A stretch of DNA of 64,000 nucleotides from an uncultured Gemmatimonadota bacterium (lineage in GTDB: Bacteria > Gemmatimonadota > Gemmatimonadetes > Gemmatimonadales > Gemmatimonadaceae): the NCBI GenBank assembly GCA_902825965.1, contig CADEDA010000009.1, forward strand, positions 1 to 64,000, given 5' to 3'. Made by a program: the position numbers and the translations under genes. Under the pieces are notes generated by a model that did not search any database, was not told where the DNA came from, and was given only the letters and a program-made list of their open reading frames with translations. Of this stretch, positions 1-9,609 are shown piece after piece (within the stretch, counting starts at the first letter, position 1; each line of letters starts with the position of its first letter).

Positions 1-818
1 TCGACGCCGTCGCGGACACCAACTTCGCGTACTGGCACTCGGCGACGTTCAACAATGACGGCACCAAGATCCTCTTCTCCGACGAGTGGGGCGGCGGCGG
101 CGCGCCGAAGTGCCGGTCCACCGACAACAAGGAGTGGGGCTCGGACGCGATCTTCACGATCGAGAACCGCAAGTTGAAGTTCCAGAGCTACTACAAGATC
201 CCGACCTTCCAGACGGCGCAGGAGAACTGCGTCGCGCACAACGGCTCGCTGATCCCGATCCCGGGGCGCGACGTCATGGTACAGGCTTGGTACCAGGGCG
301 GCATCTCGGTGTTCGATTGGACCGACGCGGCCAACCCGAAGGAGATCGCGTTCTTCGACCGTGGCCCGATCGACTCGACGCGCATGGTCTCCGGCGGCTC
401 GTGGTCGGTGTACTGGTACAACGGCCAGATGATCAGCTCCGAGATCGCGCGCGGCCTCGACATCGCCGAACTGGTGCCGAGCGAGCACGTGACGCAGAAC
501 GAGATCGACGCGGCCAAGACGGTGCGCTGGAACTACCTCAACGCCCAGGGGCAGCCGAAGATGGAGTGGCCGGCCAGCTTCTCGCTCGCCAAGGCCTACG
601 TGGACCAGCTCGAGCGCAACAAGTGCCTCAGCGCCTCGCGGATCTCGCAGGTGCGTTCGGCGCTCTCCAACGCCGAGAAGGCCAGCGGCGCTGCCCGCGC
701 CTCGCAGCTGAACGCCCTGTCCACCTCGCTCGAGGCGGACGCCCGCAGCTCCTGCGACAGCAAGAAGGTCAACATGCTGAAGGACGCGGTGAAGGGGTTG
801 GCGGCGCCGGTCGCGTAA
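1..818 (+). CDS. LVIVD-type secreted beta-propeller protein, 3' end only
   Basis: The window opens inside this gene; reading starts at base 3 and ends at TAA 816-818, giving the last 271 residues. The visible part closely matches the C-terminal 40% of the complete gene at 51008-53017, including the stretches NFAYWHSATFNNDGTK, ENCVAHNGSLIPIPGRDVM and SLAKAYVDQLERNKCLS. By that similarity it belongs to the LVIVD-repeat family: secreted or periplasmic beta-propellers with no proven reaction. The tail after the propeller is helical and has a C-terminal SCDSKKV motif. The full copy follows a DUF305 gene, so one may lie outside this window. A hairpin terminator sits 43 bases past the stop. Product class is sure, function unknown. 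Confidence 0.85.
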   Translation, partial: DAVADTNFAYWHSATFNNDGTKILFSDEWGGGGAPKCRSTDNKEWGSDAIFTIENRKLKFQSYYKIPTFQTAQENCVAHNGSLIPIPGRDVMVQAWYQGGISVFDWTDAANPKEIAFFDRGPIDSTRMVSGGSWSVYWYNGQMISSEIARGLDIAELVPSEHVTQNEIDAAKTVRWNYLNAQGQPKMEWPASFSLAKAYVDQLERNKCLSASRISQVRSALSNAEKASGAARASQLNALSTSLEADARSSCDSKKVNMLKDAVKGLAAPVA

Positions 819-857
819 CGGCAGGTGGGAGGTGTGAGATGGGAGGTGTGAGGTGAA

Positions 858-897
858 GGGAGCGGCCCTCTGACGACTCGGTCAGAGGGCCGCTTCC
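858..897 (+). terminator. Strong hairpin terminator after the LVIVD-type gene
   Basis: GCGGCCCTCTGAC (862-874) and GTCAGAGGGCCGC (881-893) pair perfectly around a six-base loop. The stem can be lengthened to about 16-17 pairs through 858-861 and 894-897, with one G-T pair. The T-run afterwards is weak (TTCCGTA). Confidence 0.75.
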
Positions 898-900
898 GTA

Positions 901-990
901 TCGCCCCTCCCCCTCCCCCTCCCCCTCCCCCGCGCGCTCCCCCTCGCACCTCCGCCCTCGATCCTCGGTTTCGCTCCTCGCTCCTCGTAC
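901..990 (+). other. C/T-rich, G-poor tract, possible Rho loading site
   Basis: Directly after the hairpin the plus strand becomes almost pure pyrimidine, with repeated CCCCCT units (903-928) followed by CTCCTCG-like units to about 990. Upstream, 826-852 is purine-rich, with a 13-base unit TGGGAGGTGTGAG present twice. No coding frame with normal composition crosses the tract. A C-rich, G-poor transcript is what Rho prefers, so this could back up the hairpin; simple repeat expansion is the alternative. Confidence 0.35.
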
Positions 991-1063
991 TTCCGCCCGC
1001 CGTCCCAAACGACCGTTCACCGAAAACCCGGACGCCACACGACACTCCCCGCGCGTGCCCGTC

Positions 1064-1069
1064 GTACCC
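1064..1069 (+). promoter_or_regulatory. Possible -10 box (TACCCT) just upstream of the receptor start
   Basis: TACCCT ends six bases before the preferred ATG at 1076, which would give an almost leaderless mRNA. No clear -35 box is visible. Weak on its own; listed because several better examples of the same spacing occur in the window. Confidence 0.2.
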
Positions 1070-1075
1070 TGCGGC

Positions 1076-3400
1076 ATGCGCACCCGGACCCCAGCACCCA
1101 GCAGCCGCAGCCGCACGCCGCGCGTCGTTCCGCGCGTCGTCCCGCGCGTCGTCCCGCGCGTCGTCCCGCGCGTCGCCCTCGCACTACTCTCCGCGCTCCC
1201 GACGGCGCTCGTCGGCCAGTCCAGTGCGCCGCCGCCGACCCCTGCCGCACCCGCAAGCGCATCCGCGTCCACACCCGCCACCGACGCCGCGCCGACCCTG
1301 CTGCGCGGCAGTGTGCGCACCCGAGACGGGGCGCCCGTGCCAGCGGCCAACGTCTTCCTGCTCGAGACACTCGAAGGCGCCCTCACCGACTCGACGGGCC
1401 GGTTCGTACTCGCGACCAGCGCCGCCCGGCCCTACACCCTGCTCGTGCGGCGCGTCGGGTTCGCCCCGCTGCAGCGGCTGCTGACGGATGCGGATACCGG
1501 AGCCGTGGTGCTGGTGATCGAGCGCGGTGTGGCGACCCTGTCAGCCGTGTCGGTGCAGGCCGGGGCCTACACCGCCGACGAGGAACGCGGCGCCACGCTT
1601 ACGCCGCTGCAGGTCGTCACGACGCCCGGTGCCGCCGCCGACATCACGCGCGCCATCCAGTCGCTCCCGGGTGTTCAGCAGGCCGACGAGGGCAATGCGC
1701 TCTTCGTCCGCGGCGGCGACTACACCGAGACGCGCATCTTCCTCAACGATGCGCCGTTGCTCAACCCACAGCAGCTGCAGACGCCCACCGGCACGTTCAC
1801 CGGCACCGTCGATCCCTTCCAGCTCGACGGCATCTTCTTCTCCTCCGGCGGATTCGGAGCGCGCTACGGCAACGCGCTGTCGGGCGTCGCGGGCCTGCGT
1901 ACCCGCGGGCTCACGACGGCGCCGACCGCGACCCTCTCGGCCGGGCTGGCGGCCATCAGCGCCGACGCCGCGATCCCCGTCAACAATCGGTTCACCCTGC
2001 GCGCGGCGGCCAACCGGTTCGACCTGCGCCCGTTGTTCTCGGTGAACGGGGCCACGCGCGCCTTCACGCCGCCCCCGCGGGGTCGGGACCTCAGCGCCAG
2101 CGCGGCCTGGCGGTATCGACCCGAGGCCGAGCTCAAGCTCTTCATGATCGACCAGACCAACCTCGTCGGGGTCGACGTGGACGATCCCGCCGGGACCTCG
2201 ACCTTCGACAGCGACGACCGCACGCAGCTGGCGGTCCTCTCGTGGCGGGACCTCGTCGGCCGCTGGGCACCGAGCCTGAGCCTGTCGCACACCGTGCAGA
2301 CCTCGGCGCAACGGTTCGGCGCCTTCCGTCTCGGGGGACGCACCGCGCAGTCGATGCTCTTCACGCAGCTGGAATACGGTGCCGACGGAACGCGCACCTG
2401 GCGACTGGGGGGTGAGGTGGAGCAGCTGCGGGCCGCGCTCGACGGCTCGCTGCCCCGCGCGGTGGATTCCACCAGCGGCGCGCCCCTCCGCCTGTTCGCG
2501 TACGACCGTGCCGCACTGCGCCTCGGACCGTTCGCGGAACTCGACTGGCGCACGACGTCCACCACGCGCCTCATCGTCGGCCTGCGCGGTGACCGCTCGC
2601 AGCTCACGCACGCCTGGACGCTGGACCCGCGCCTCTCGTTCGCGTGGAAGCCCAGTGCCGTCGCAGTCACGGCGGCCTGGGGGCTCTACCATCAGGTCGC
2701 GAGTCCCCTGCAGTACGACGAGACCGTGGGCGACCCCGGGCTGCCGGCGATGCGCGCCGAGCAGCGGGTGCTGGGCATGCAGCTCGGCGAGGGGGAGTTG
2801 CAGTTCCGCGTGGAGGCCTATGACAAGCGCTACCGCGAACTGGTGCAGCTGCGCCGTGACAACACCGCGCGGGGCGGCGGCGTGGGCAGCGCGCGGGGGG
2901 TGGACCTCTTCTTCAAGGGGTCGCTGCCCGGCGGCTTCAGCACCCGCACCACACTGAGCGCCCTGCGGGCTCGGCGCACGGACCCCAACACCGGCGCACT
3001 CGCGCGCGCGCCGTTCGACATCGGTCACAGCGCGACGACAATCGTGGAGCGGATGTTCGGCGGCGTGCGCGCGGCCGTCGCCTGGCGTCAGGCCACCGGT
3101 CGCGCGTACACCGACATCGTCGGCGCCGACTACGATGCCAGCGAAGACCGCTACCTGCCGCGGTACGGCGCGCCCTTCGGCGCTCGGCTGCCGGGCTTCC
3201 GGCGGCTCGATGTATCGGCGAGCTGGTTCCGCCCGCTCACCCCGCACTGGCGCAGCGTGCTCTTCGCGTCGGTCAACAACGTGCTCGACCGGTCCAACGT
3301 GCAGTCGATGACCTGGTCGCGCGACTACTCGGAGCGCATCCCCGTGCGCTCGATCTTCAACCGCAGCGTCTACTTCGGGGCGACGCTCATTCGGCAGTAG
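1076..3400 (+). CDS. TonB-dependent outer-membrane receptor with carboxypeptidase-like N-terminal domain
   Basis: This is a 774-residue outer-membrane receptor. After a signal segment (about residues 33-50, ending VGQS) comes a carboxypeptidase-regulatory-like fold (about 75-160), a TonB plug (about 175-270, with QSLPGVQQADEGNALFVRGG) and a beta-barrel to the C-terminus. The barrel is on the short side for the class. Residues 16-31 are (RVVP)4, made by a 12-base tandem repeat placed before the hydrophobic signal core, which is odd. An ATG at 1076 is preferred over an in-frame GTG at 1055 because it follows a possible -10 box. It heads a tight cluster with a TPR protein and a LytS/LytTR pair. 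The ligand cannot be told from the sequence. Confidence 0.85.
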   Translation: MRTRTPAPSSRSRTPRVVPRVVPRVVPRVVPRVALALLSALPTALVGQSSAPPPTPAAPASASASTPATDAAPTLLRGSVRTRDGAPVPAANVFLLETLEGALTDSTGRFVLATSAARPYTLLVRRVGFAPLQRLLTDADTGAVVLVIERGVATLSAVSVQAGAYTADEERGATLTPLQVVTTPGAAADITRAIQSLPGVQQADEGNALFVRGGDYTETRIFLNDAPLLNPQQLQTPTGTFTGTVDPFQLDGIFFSSGGFGARYGNALSGVAGLRTRGLTTAPTATLSAGLAAISADAAIPVNNRFTLRAAANRFDLRPLFSVNGATRAFTPPPRGRDLSASAAWRYRPEAELKLFMIDQTNLVGVDVDDPAGTSTFDSDDRTQLAVLSWRDLVGRWAPSLSLSHTVQTSAQRFGAFRLGGRTAQSMLFTQLEYGADGTRTWRLGGEVEQLRAALDGSLPRAVDSTSGAPLRLFAYDRAALRLGPFAELDWRTTSTTRLIVGLRGDRSQLTHAWTLDPRLSFAWKPSAVAVTAAWGLYHQVASPLQYDETVGDPGLPAMRAEQRVLGMQLGEGELQFRVEAYDKRYRELVQLRRDNTARGGGVGSARGVDLFFKGSLPGGFSTRTTLSALRARRTDPNTGALARAPFDIGHSATTIVERMFGGVRAAVAWRQATGRAYTDIVGADYDASEDRYLPRYGAPFGARLPGFRRLDVSASWFRPLTPHWRSVLFASVNNVLDRSNVQSMTWSRDYSERIPVRSIFNRSVYFGATLIRQ
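1121..1168 (+). repeat. In-frame 12-base tandem repeat, four copies
   Basis: Four units of CGCGTCGTCCCG (first copy with one change) encode (RVVP)4 near the N-terminus of the TonB receptor. Because the unit is a multiple of three, copy-number change would not shift frame. Confidence 0.85.
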
Positions 3401-3404
3401 GAGG
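3399..3404 (+). promoter_or_regulatory. AGGAGG ribosome binding site setting the GTG start of the TPR gene
   Basis: A perfect AGGAGG overlaps the stop codon of the receptor gene and lies four bases before GTG 3409. It is the best Shine-Dalgarno sequence of this operon and decides a non-ATG start. Confidence 0.6.
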
Positions 3405-3408
3405 CGAC

Positions 3409-4236
3409 GTGGGACCGCAAGCAGCAGGGATCAACCCGGGGTATCGCGGCCGTCGGGCCGCATGGATCGTCCTGGCCGTCGTTGCCCTCGGCACGGCGCG
3501 GGTCGATGCCCAGGCGGCGACGGCGACGTTCACCGGCGCGGCCAAATGGGCGGACTCCGTGCGTCGCCTGGTCGAGCCCGCGCAGCTGCGCGGCGACGAG
3601 ACGGGGCTGCGGGAGGCGGTCGCCCTGGCCGAACGGGCGCTGAGCGTGACCCCCAACGACGCCGCGCTGCTGCACTACAAGGGCTACGCGCTGTACCGCC
3701 TCGGCTCGCAGCTCATGGGAGGGCGGGCCAAGGAGGCGAAGGAGGTGTTCGAGGAGGCGGACCGCGTGCTCGAAGCGTCTGCGGCCTCACTGCCGTGGCC
3801 GGAGACCTACGCGCTGCGCTCCGCTGTGCTCGGCCAGTTGATCGGTGCGAGCGGTGGCGGAGCCCTGCTCTCCATGCGGCTCGGCATGAAGTCCGGGTCG
3901 CTGATGGATCGCGCGGTGGAACTCGGGCCCGAGAACCCGCGCGTCTGGGTGCTCAAGGCCAGCGGGGAGTTGTTCAAGCCGGCCATGGTGGGCGGCGGTG
4001 AGGCCAACGCCACCGCCTCGGCACAGAAGGCGGTGCAATTCCTCGCCAAGGACAGGCCCGAGGGGCTGCGTCCTGCGTGGGGCGCCGTGGATGCCTACCT
4101 TTGGTTGGGTCAGGCGCACGCCAAGGGCGGCCGGACGTCCGAGGCACGCGCGGCCTACCAGCAGGTCCTCACACTCGCTCCCGACCACGGATGGGTGAAG
4201 TACCAGCTCCTCCCGGCGCTCGACCGGACGAAGTGA
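3409..4236 (+). CDS. Secreted TPR-repeat protein
   Basis: This 275-residue protein has a signal peptide (residues about 15-36, AAWIVLAVVALGTARVDAQA) followed by helical TPR-like pairs: about 60-95 (EAVALAERALSVTPNDAALLHYKGYAL), about 100-130, and a clear final one (AYLWLGQAHAKGGRTSEARAAYQQVLTLAPDHGWVKYQL). TPRs bind other proteins, so a periplasmic partner of the receptor or of the kinase is plausible, but this is inference. The start is GTG with a perfect AGGAGG. The gene begins 8 bases after the receptor stop and its own TGA shares a base with the ATG of the kinase gene, which strongly suggests one transcript and coupled translation. Confidence 0.75.
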   Translation: MGPQAAGINPGYRGRRAAWIVLAVVALGTARVDAQAATATFTGAAKWADSVRRLVEPAQLRGDETGLREAVALAERALSVTPNDAALLHYKGYALYRLGSQLMGGRAKEAKEVFEEADRVLEASAASLPWPETYALRSAVLGQLIGASGGGALLSMRLGMKSGSLMDRAVELGPENPRVWVLKASGELFKPAMVGGGEANATASAQKAVQFLAKDRPEGLRPAWGAVDAYLWLGQAHAKGGRTSEARAAYQQVLTLAPDHGWVKYQLLPALDRTK

Positions 4237-5354
4237 TGCCGCTCCGCGGTCGCACCCTCGCGCTGTACTTCGCGGCGTGGGCCCCGTACGCCGTGGTGAC
4301 GACGCTGGCGCTGCTGGTGCAGCGCCCCGACATCCCGCAGGCCGCGGCGGTGTGGGCCGGGGTGTTCGCCGCGACGGTCGCCTCGGTGATGGGTTTGGTC
4401 CTCCGCGCGATGGTGCAGCGGGCCTTCGCCAAGGAATGGGCGCTGCCGCTGCGGGCGAGCGCCTTCACGCTCGGCGCCCTCGTGTTCGGCGCGGGCCTCA
4501 TGCTCACGAACCTCGCGGGCATGCAGTCGGAGCGCGCGGCCCACGCGTTGCAGGCCTACCTCGCCAACGCGATCGTCTGGGACTTCCTGAGCAACAGCAC
4601 GGTCGGCGCGCTGGTGATCACGTTCTTCGCCTACGCGGAGACGATGCGGCGCCTGCGCGAACAGCGCGTGCTCGCCGAACGTGCCGAAGCGCTGCGGGTG
4701 CGTGCCGAGCTGGAGGCGCTGCGGGCGCAGCTCGATCCACATTTCCTGTTCAACACGCTGCACACCATCACGTCCCTCGTGCGCAGCGACGCGGCCGGCG
4801 CCCAGGATGCGCTCGAACGCTTCGCCGTGCTCATGCGGTACGTGCTCGACGCCGAGCGCGCCCGCGGCGACGAGGTGCCGCTGGAGGAGGAGCTGCGCTT
4901 CGTGCGCAGCTACATCGGCCTCGAGAAGCTCCGGCTCGGCACGCGCTTGGTGGTGACCGAGGAGATCGACGACGAGGCGCTCGAGTGCCTGCTGCCGCGA
5001 CTGACGCTGCAGCCGTTGGTGGAGAACGCGATCCGGCACGGCATCGCGCCACGCGAACAGGGCGCGACGCTCCGCATCGCGGCGCGGGTGGAGGGCACGC
5101 AGCTGCTCCTCGAGATCGCCGACGACGGCCAGGGCGGTGACGCCGAGGCGGTGGAGCGTGGCGGTGTCGGCTTCACGGTCGTCCGGCAGCGGCTCGCGGC
5201 GCGCCACGGCACCGCGGCGAGCATGCGGGTCACCGCCGCGGCGGGGGAAGGATGGCGGGTGTTCGTCCGCCTGCCGGCGGTGGTGGGCGCGGCGGCGCGG
5301 CCGCGCGCACCCGGCGCGTCGATCAGCACGGCACGCGGCACCGGACCGCGATGA
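4236..5354 (+). CDS. LytS/YehU-type sensor histidine kinase
   Basis: The 372-residue kinase has four predicted membrane segments in the first 140 residues, a short coiled linker (EQRVLAERAEALRVRAELEA), and a His_kinase domain with the phosphoacceptor in LDPHFLFNTLHTI (His169). The HATPase region has NAIRHGI, the ADDGQGG loop and a GVGFTVVRQRLAARHG stretch. This is the LytS class, which pairs with LytTR regulators; one follows directly with an ATGA overlap. There is no separate periplasmic sensor domain, so the signal is likely sensed in the membrane or through a partner such as the upstream TPR protein. The start ATG overlaps the TPR stop (TGATG). Reading frames that extend further upstream are an artefact of codon bias. 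Confidence 0.88.
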   Translation: MPLRGRTLALYFAAWAPYAVVTTLALLVQRPDIPQAAAVWAGVFAATVASVMGLVLRAMVQRAFAKEWALPLRASAFTLGALVFGAGLMLTNLAGMQSERAAHALQAYLANAIVWDFLSNSTVGALVITFFAYAETMRRLREQRVLAERAEALRVRAELEALRAQLDPHFLFNTLHTITSLVRSDAAGAQDALERFAVLMRYVLDAERARGDEVPLEEELRFVRSYIGLEKLRLGTRLVVTEEIDDEALECLLPRLTLQPLVENAIRHGIAPREQGATLRIAARVEGTQLLLEIADDGQGGDAEAVERGGVGFTVVRQRLAARHGTAASMRVTAAAGEGWRVFVRLPAVVGAAARPRAPGASISTARGTGPR

Positions 5355-6109
5355 CCGAGATCCATCGGGCGGTGGTGGTGGAGGACGAGCCGATCGCGCG
5401 CGAGACCCTGGTGGGGCTGCTGCGCGACGTGCCCTGGCTCGCCGTGGTCGGGACGGCGGCGAGCGGACCGGAGGCGGTCGCCCTCATCGAACGGGAACGT
5501 CCGGCCGTGGTGTTCCTCGACATCGAGCTGCCCGGCCATTCCGGCCTGGAAGTGGTGCGGCGCCTGAGCACGCCTCCGCTGGTGGTGTTCACCACCGCCT
5601 ACGACAGCCACGCCGTCGCGGCCTTCGAGCTCGCCGCGCTGGACTACCTGCTCAAGCCGTTCGGCGCAGCGCGGCTTGAGGCCGCGCTGGCGCGGGTGCG
5701 GCGCACGCTCGACGATGGCGGGACTGCGCCGGTGGCCGAGCGCGTGGAGGAGGCGCTGGAGGGCGCCCGCGGCACCCCGTCCCCCCTCACGCGGTTCTTC
5801 GTGCGCGATCGCGGCAAGCTCGTCCTGCTCTGGGCACGCGAGGTGGAGCGACTGGAAGCCGACGACGACTATGTGCGTGTGGTCGCGAAGGGCCGCGCGC
5901 ACCTCGTGTACCTGACGCTCAACGACTTCGAACAGCGCTTGGACCCGCTCAAGTTCGTGCGGATCCATCGCAAGCACATCGTCAACCTGGACTATGTGAG
6001 CCACCTGCATCCGATCGAGGGCGGGCGGATCGAGGTGCTCCTCCGCGACGGGACGCGCCTGGTGGCGAGCCGCACGCGTTCGCGGGAGTTGCGGGAGTTG
6101 ACGCTGTAG
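5351..6109 (+). CDS. LytTR-family response regulator
   Basis: A 252-residue two-domain regulator: receiver domain (about 1-120) with phosphoacceptor Asp57 in VVFLDIELPG and the conserved Lys in DYLLKPFG, then a LytTR DNA-binding domain (about 145-250) containing FVRIHRKHIVNLDYV. The start ATG overlaps the kinase stop (ATGA). The pair should control genes through imperfect direct repeats, the usual LytTR target; I could not identify such repeats with confidence upstream of the receptor. The natural guess is feedback on the receptor operon or the barrel gene downstream. Confidence 0.9.
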   Translation: MTEIHRAVVVEDEPIARETLVGLLRDVPWLAVVGTAASGPEAVALIERERPAVVFLDIELPGHSGLEVVRRLSTPPLVVFTTAYDSHAVAAFELAALDYLLKPFGAARLEAALARVRRTLDDGGTAPVAERVEEALEGARGTPSPLTRFFVRDRGKLVLLWAREVERLEADDDYVRVVAKGRAHLVYLTLNDFEQRLDPLKFVRIHRKHIVNLDYVSHLHPIEGGRIEVLLRDGTRLVASRTRSRELRELTL

Positions 6110-6161
6110 CGATTATTCGGGGTCGTGTACGCGTTCACCTTCTCCCGAGCCCACGCTCCCC

Positions 6162-6815
6162 ATGCGCTTCACCCCCGCCCTGCTCACGCTCCTCGTTCCC
6201 GTCGCCCTGCAGGCTCAGGTCCGCGAGACGCCACGCACCGTGCCGCCGCCCCCGGTCGCCTCTCCCGCGCCGGTCGCCGCGCCGGTCGCCACACCTGCCG
6301 CACCGGCCTCCACCGGCCCGACGTTCGGCTTCGCGCTCGACCTCAGCATCGAGTACGGCGGCGATGAGGTGGCCGAGACGTTCTTCACCAACGGCGAGTC
6401 GCAGAAGATGCTGGCCGGTCAGGGTGGCACCCTGGCGATCGGCGGGATCTTCCGGCCGCGTGCCGCGTCGCCGTTCTCGCTGCGCGGCACGGTGGGCATC
6501 AAGTACGTCACCACGGCGGCGGACAACGCCGACATCAAGATGACGCGGATCCCGCTGGAGTTCGTCGGCAGCTATGGGTTCCCCAATGGGGCGCGCGTCG
6601 GCGCCGGGCTGGTGCACCACGCGAGCATCCGGTTCGACGCCGACGGGCTCGGCCCCAACGTGGACTTCGATCCCGCGACCGGTGCGACGCTCGAGGTCGG
6701 GTACAAGGCCATCGCGCTGACCTATACGATCATGAACTATCGCGATGAGTTGGGGAACGACTTCAACGCGGGGAACTTCGGGCTGCAGTTGCTGTGGACG
6801 CCCGGCAGGAAGTAG
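6162..6815 (+). CDS. Outer-membrane beta-barrel protein
   Basis: This 217-residue protein has a signal peptide ending VALQAQ, a Pro/Ala-rich linker (about 20-50, PPPPVASPAPVAAPVATPAAP) and then alternating strands typical of an eight- or ten-stranded outer-membrane barrel, for example FGFALDLSIEYGGDE, ATLEVGYKAIALTYTIMNY and the final FGLQLLWTPGRK. It starts 52 bases after the response regulator on the same strand, so it may share the transcript or be its target. No enzyme motif is visible. Family is inferred from strand pattern only. Confidence 0.6.
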   Translation: MRFTPALLTLLVPVALQAQVRETPRTVPPPPVASPAPVAAPVATPAAPASTGPTFGFALDLSIEYGGDEVAETFFTNGESQKMLAGQGGTLAIGGIFRPRAASPFSLRGTVGIKYVTTAADNADIKMTRIPLEFVGSYGFPNGARVGAGLVHHASIRFDADGLGPNVDFDPATGATLEVGYKAIALTYTIMNYRDELGNDFNAGNFGLQLLWTPGRK

Positions 6816-6829
6816 GCCGGCTCACGCGG

Positions 6830-7447
6830 GTGCGTCTCAAGGCCGCGGTCGACGCGCTCTCGGCGCGCGACCGCGGCCTTGCCCGTATCGTGGCGACTCA
6901 TGGCCCGCCGCCACTCTGGGCACGGCCCGGTGGCTTCCGCACGCTGGTGCGCATGGTGCTCGAACAACAGGTGTCGCTGGCGTCGGCCGCGACATTGTTC
7001 GCGCGGGTGGACGACGCGTTGCGGGGTGGCTGGACGCCTCAGGCCGTGGCGCGGTCCGGCGAGCGCGGCATGCATCGCTTGGGGCTCACCCGGCAGAAGT
7101 CGTCCTTTGTGGTAGCGCTGGCCGAGCACACGTTGCAGGACCCGCGATGGCTGGCGCGCCTGAATCGCGCCGATGATGCCGAGGCCTTCGCCCGCCTGGT
7201 GGCGATGCACGGGATCGGCCCGTGGACCGCGTCGATCTACCTCTTGATGGTCCTGCGGCGCCCGGATGTGTGGCCGCCGGGCGACCTCGCGCTGCACAAG
7301 GCGATCGGGGCGCTTCCGGGCCAGCCACGCGTGCCGTCGACCTCCGAGGCCACCGCGATCGCGGAGCGCTGGGCGCCGCACCGCGCGACCGCTGCACGGA
7401 TCCTCTGGCACGGCTATCTCAGGGACCGGCGGAAGGTCGCGAGCTGA
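6830..7447 (+). CDS. HhH-GPD DNA glycosylase, 3-methyladenine type
   Basis: This 205-residue protein carries the helix-hairpin-helix glycosylase fold: LVRMVLEQQVSLASA near the N-terminus, the hairpin MHGIGPWTASIYLLM, and the catalytic-Asp region PPGDLALHKA. This matches the AlkA/Mag-like 'DNA-3-methyladenine glycosylase 2' group, which removes alkylated purines. It lacks the Cys cluster of iron-sulfur relatives such as EndoIII. The start is uncertain: GTG 6830 begins just after the upstream stop, while GTG 6794 would overlap the barrel gene by 22 bases. It may be transcribed with the upstream operon. The stop lies within a 12-base palindrome shared with the convergent neighbour. Confidence 0.8.
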   Translation: MRLKAAVDALSARDRGLARIVATHGPPPLWARPGGFRTLVRMVLEQQVSLASAATLFARVDDALRGGWTPQAVARSGERGMHRLGLTRQKSSFVVALAEHTLQDPRWLARLNRADDAEAFARLVAMHGIGPWTASIYLLMVLRRPDVWPPGDLALHKAIGALPGQPRVPSTSEATAIAERWAPHRATAARILWHGYLRDRRKVAS

Positions 7448-7451
7448 GCGC

Positions 7452-7455
<4 letters not shown>
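7444..7455. terminator. Palindrome covering both stops of a convergent pair
   Basis: CTGAGCGCTCAG is a perfect 12-base palindrome. It contains the stop codon of the glycosylase (7445-7447) and that of the opposite membrane-protein gene (7452-7454). With no loop it is a weak hairpin, but the position suits a small bidirectional terminator. Confidence 0.3.
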
Positions 7456-9499
<2,044 letters not shown>

Positions 9500-9540
9500 G
9501 GCGGCGCGCGACCGGCTCCCGGGAGAGGCGAACGGATCGC

Positions 9541-9569
9541 ACACCGACGGCGTATTCCTCCGTCGGTGT
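9541..9569 (+). terminator. Hairpin terminator after argG
   Basis: ACACCGACGG (9541-9550) pairs perfectly with CCGTCGGTGT (9560-9569) around a nine-base loop. It is followed by TGCGGTGTTTG, with only a weak T-run. Confidence 0.6.
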
Positions 9570-9609
9570 TGCGGTGTTTGATTATCCCCATCCCGCTCCT
9601 GGAGCCCTG

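Noticed and set aside
901-990. Remains of a mobile element
   Set aside because: Simple pyrimidine repeats without terminal inverted repeats, target duplications or transposase.
4077-4235. N-terminal extension of the LytS kinase
   Set aside because: It overlaps the TPR gene out of frame; the overlapping TGATG start at 4236 gives a normal membrane start.
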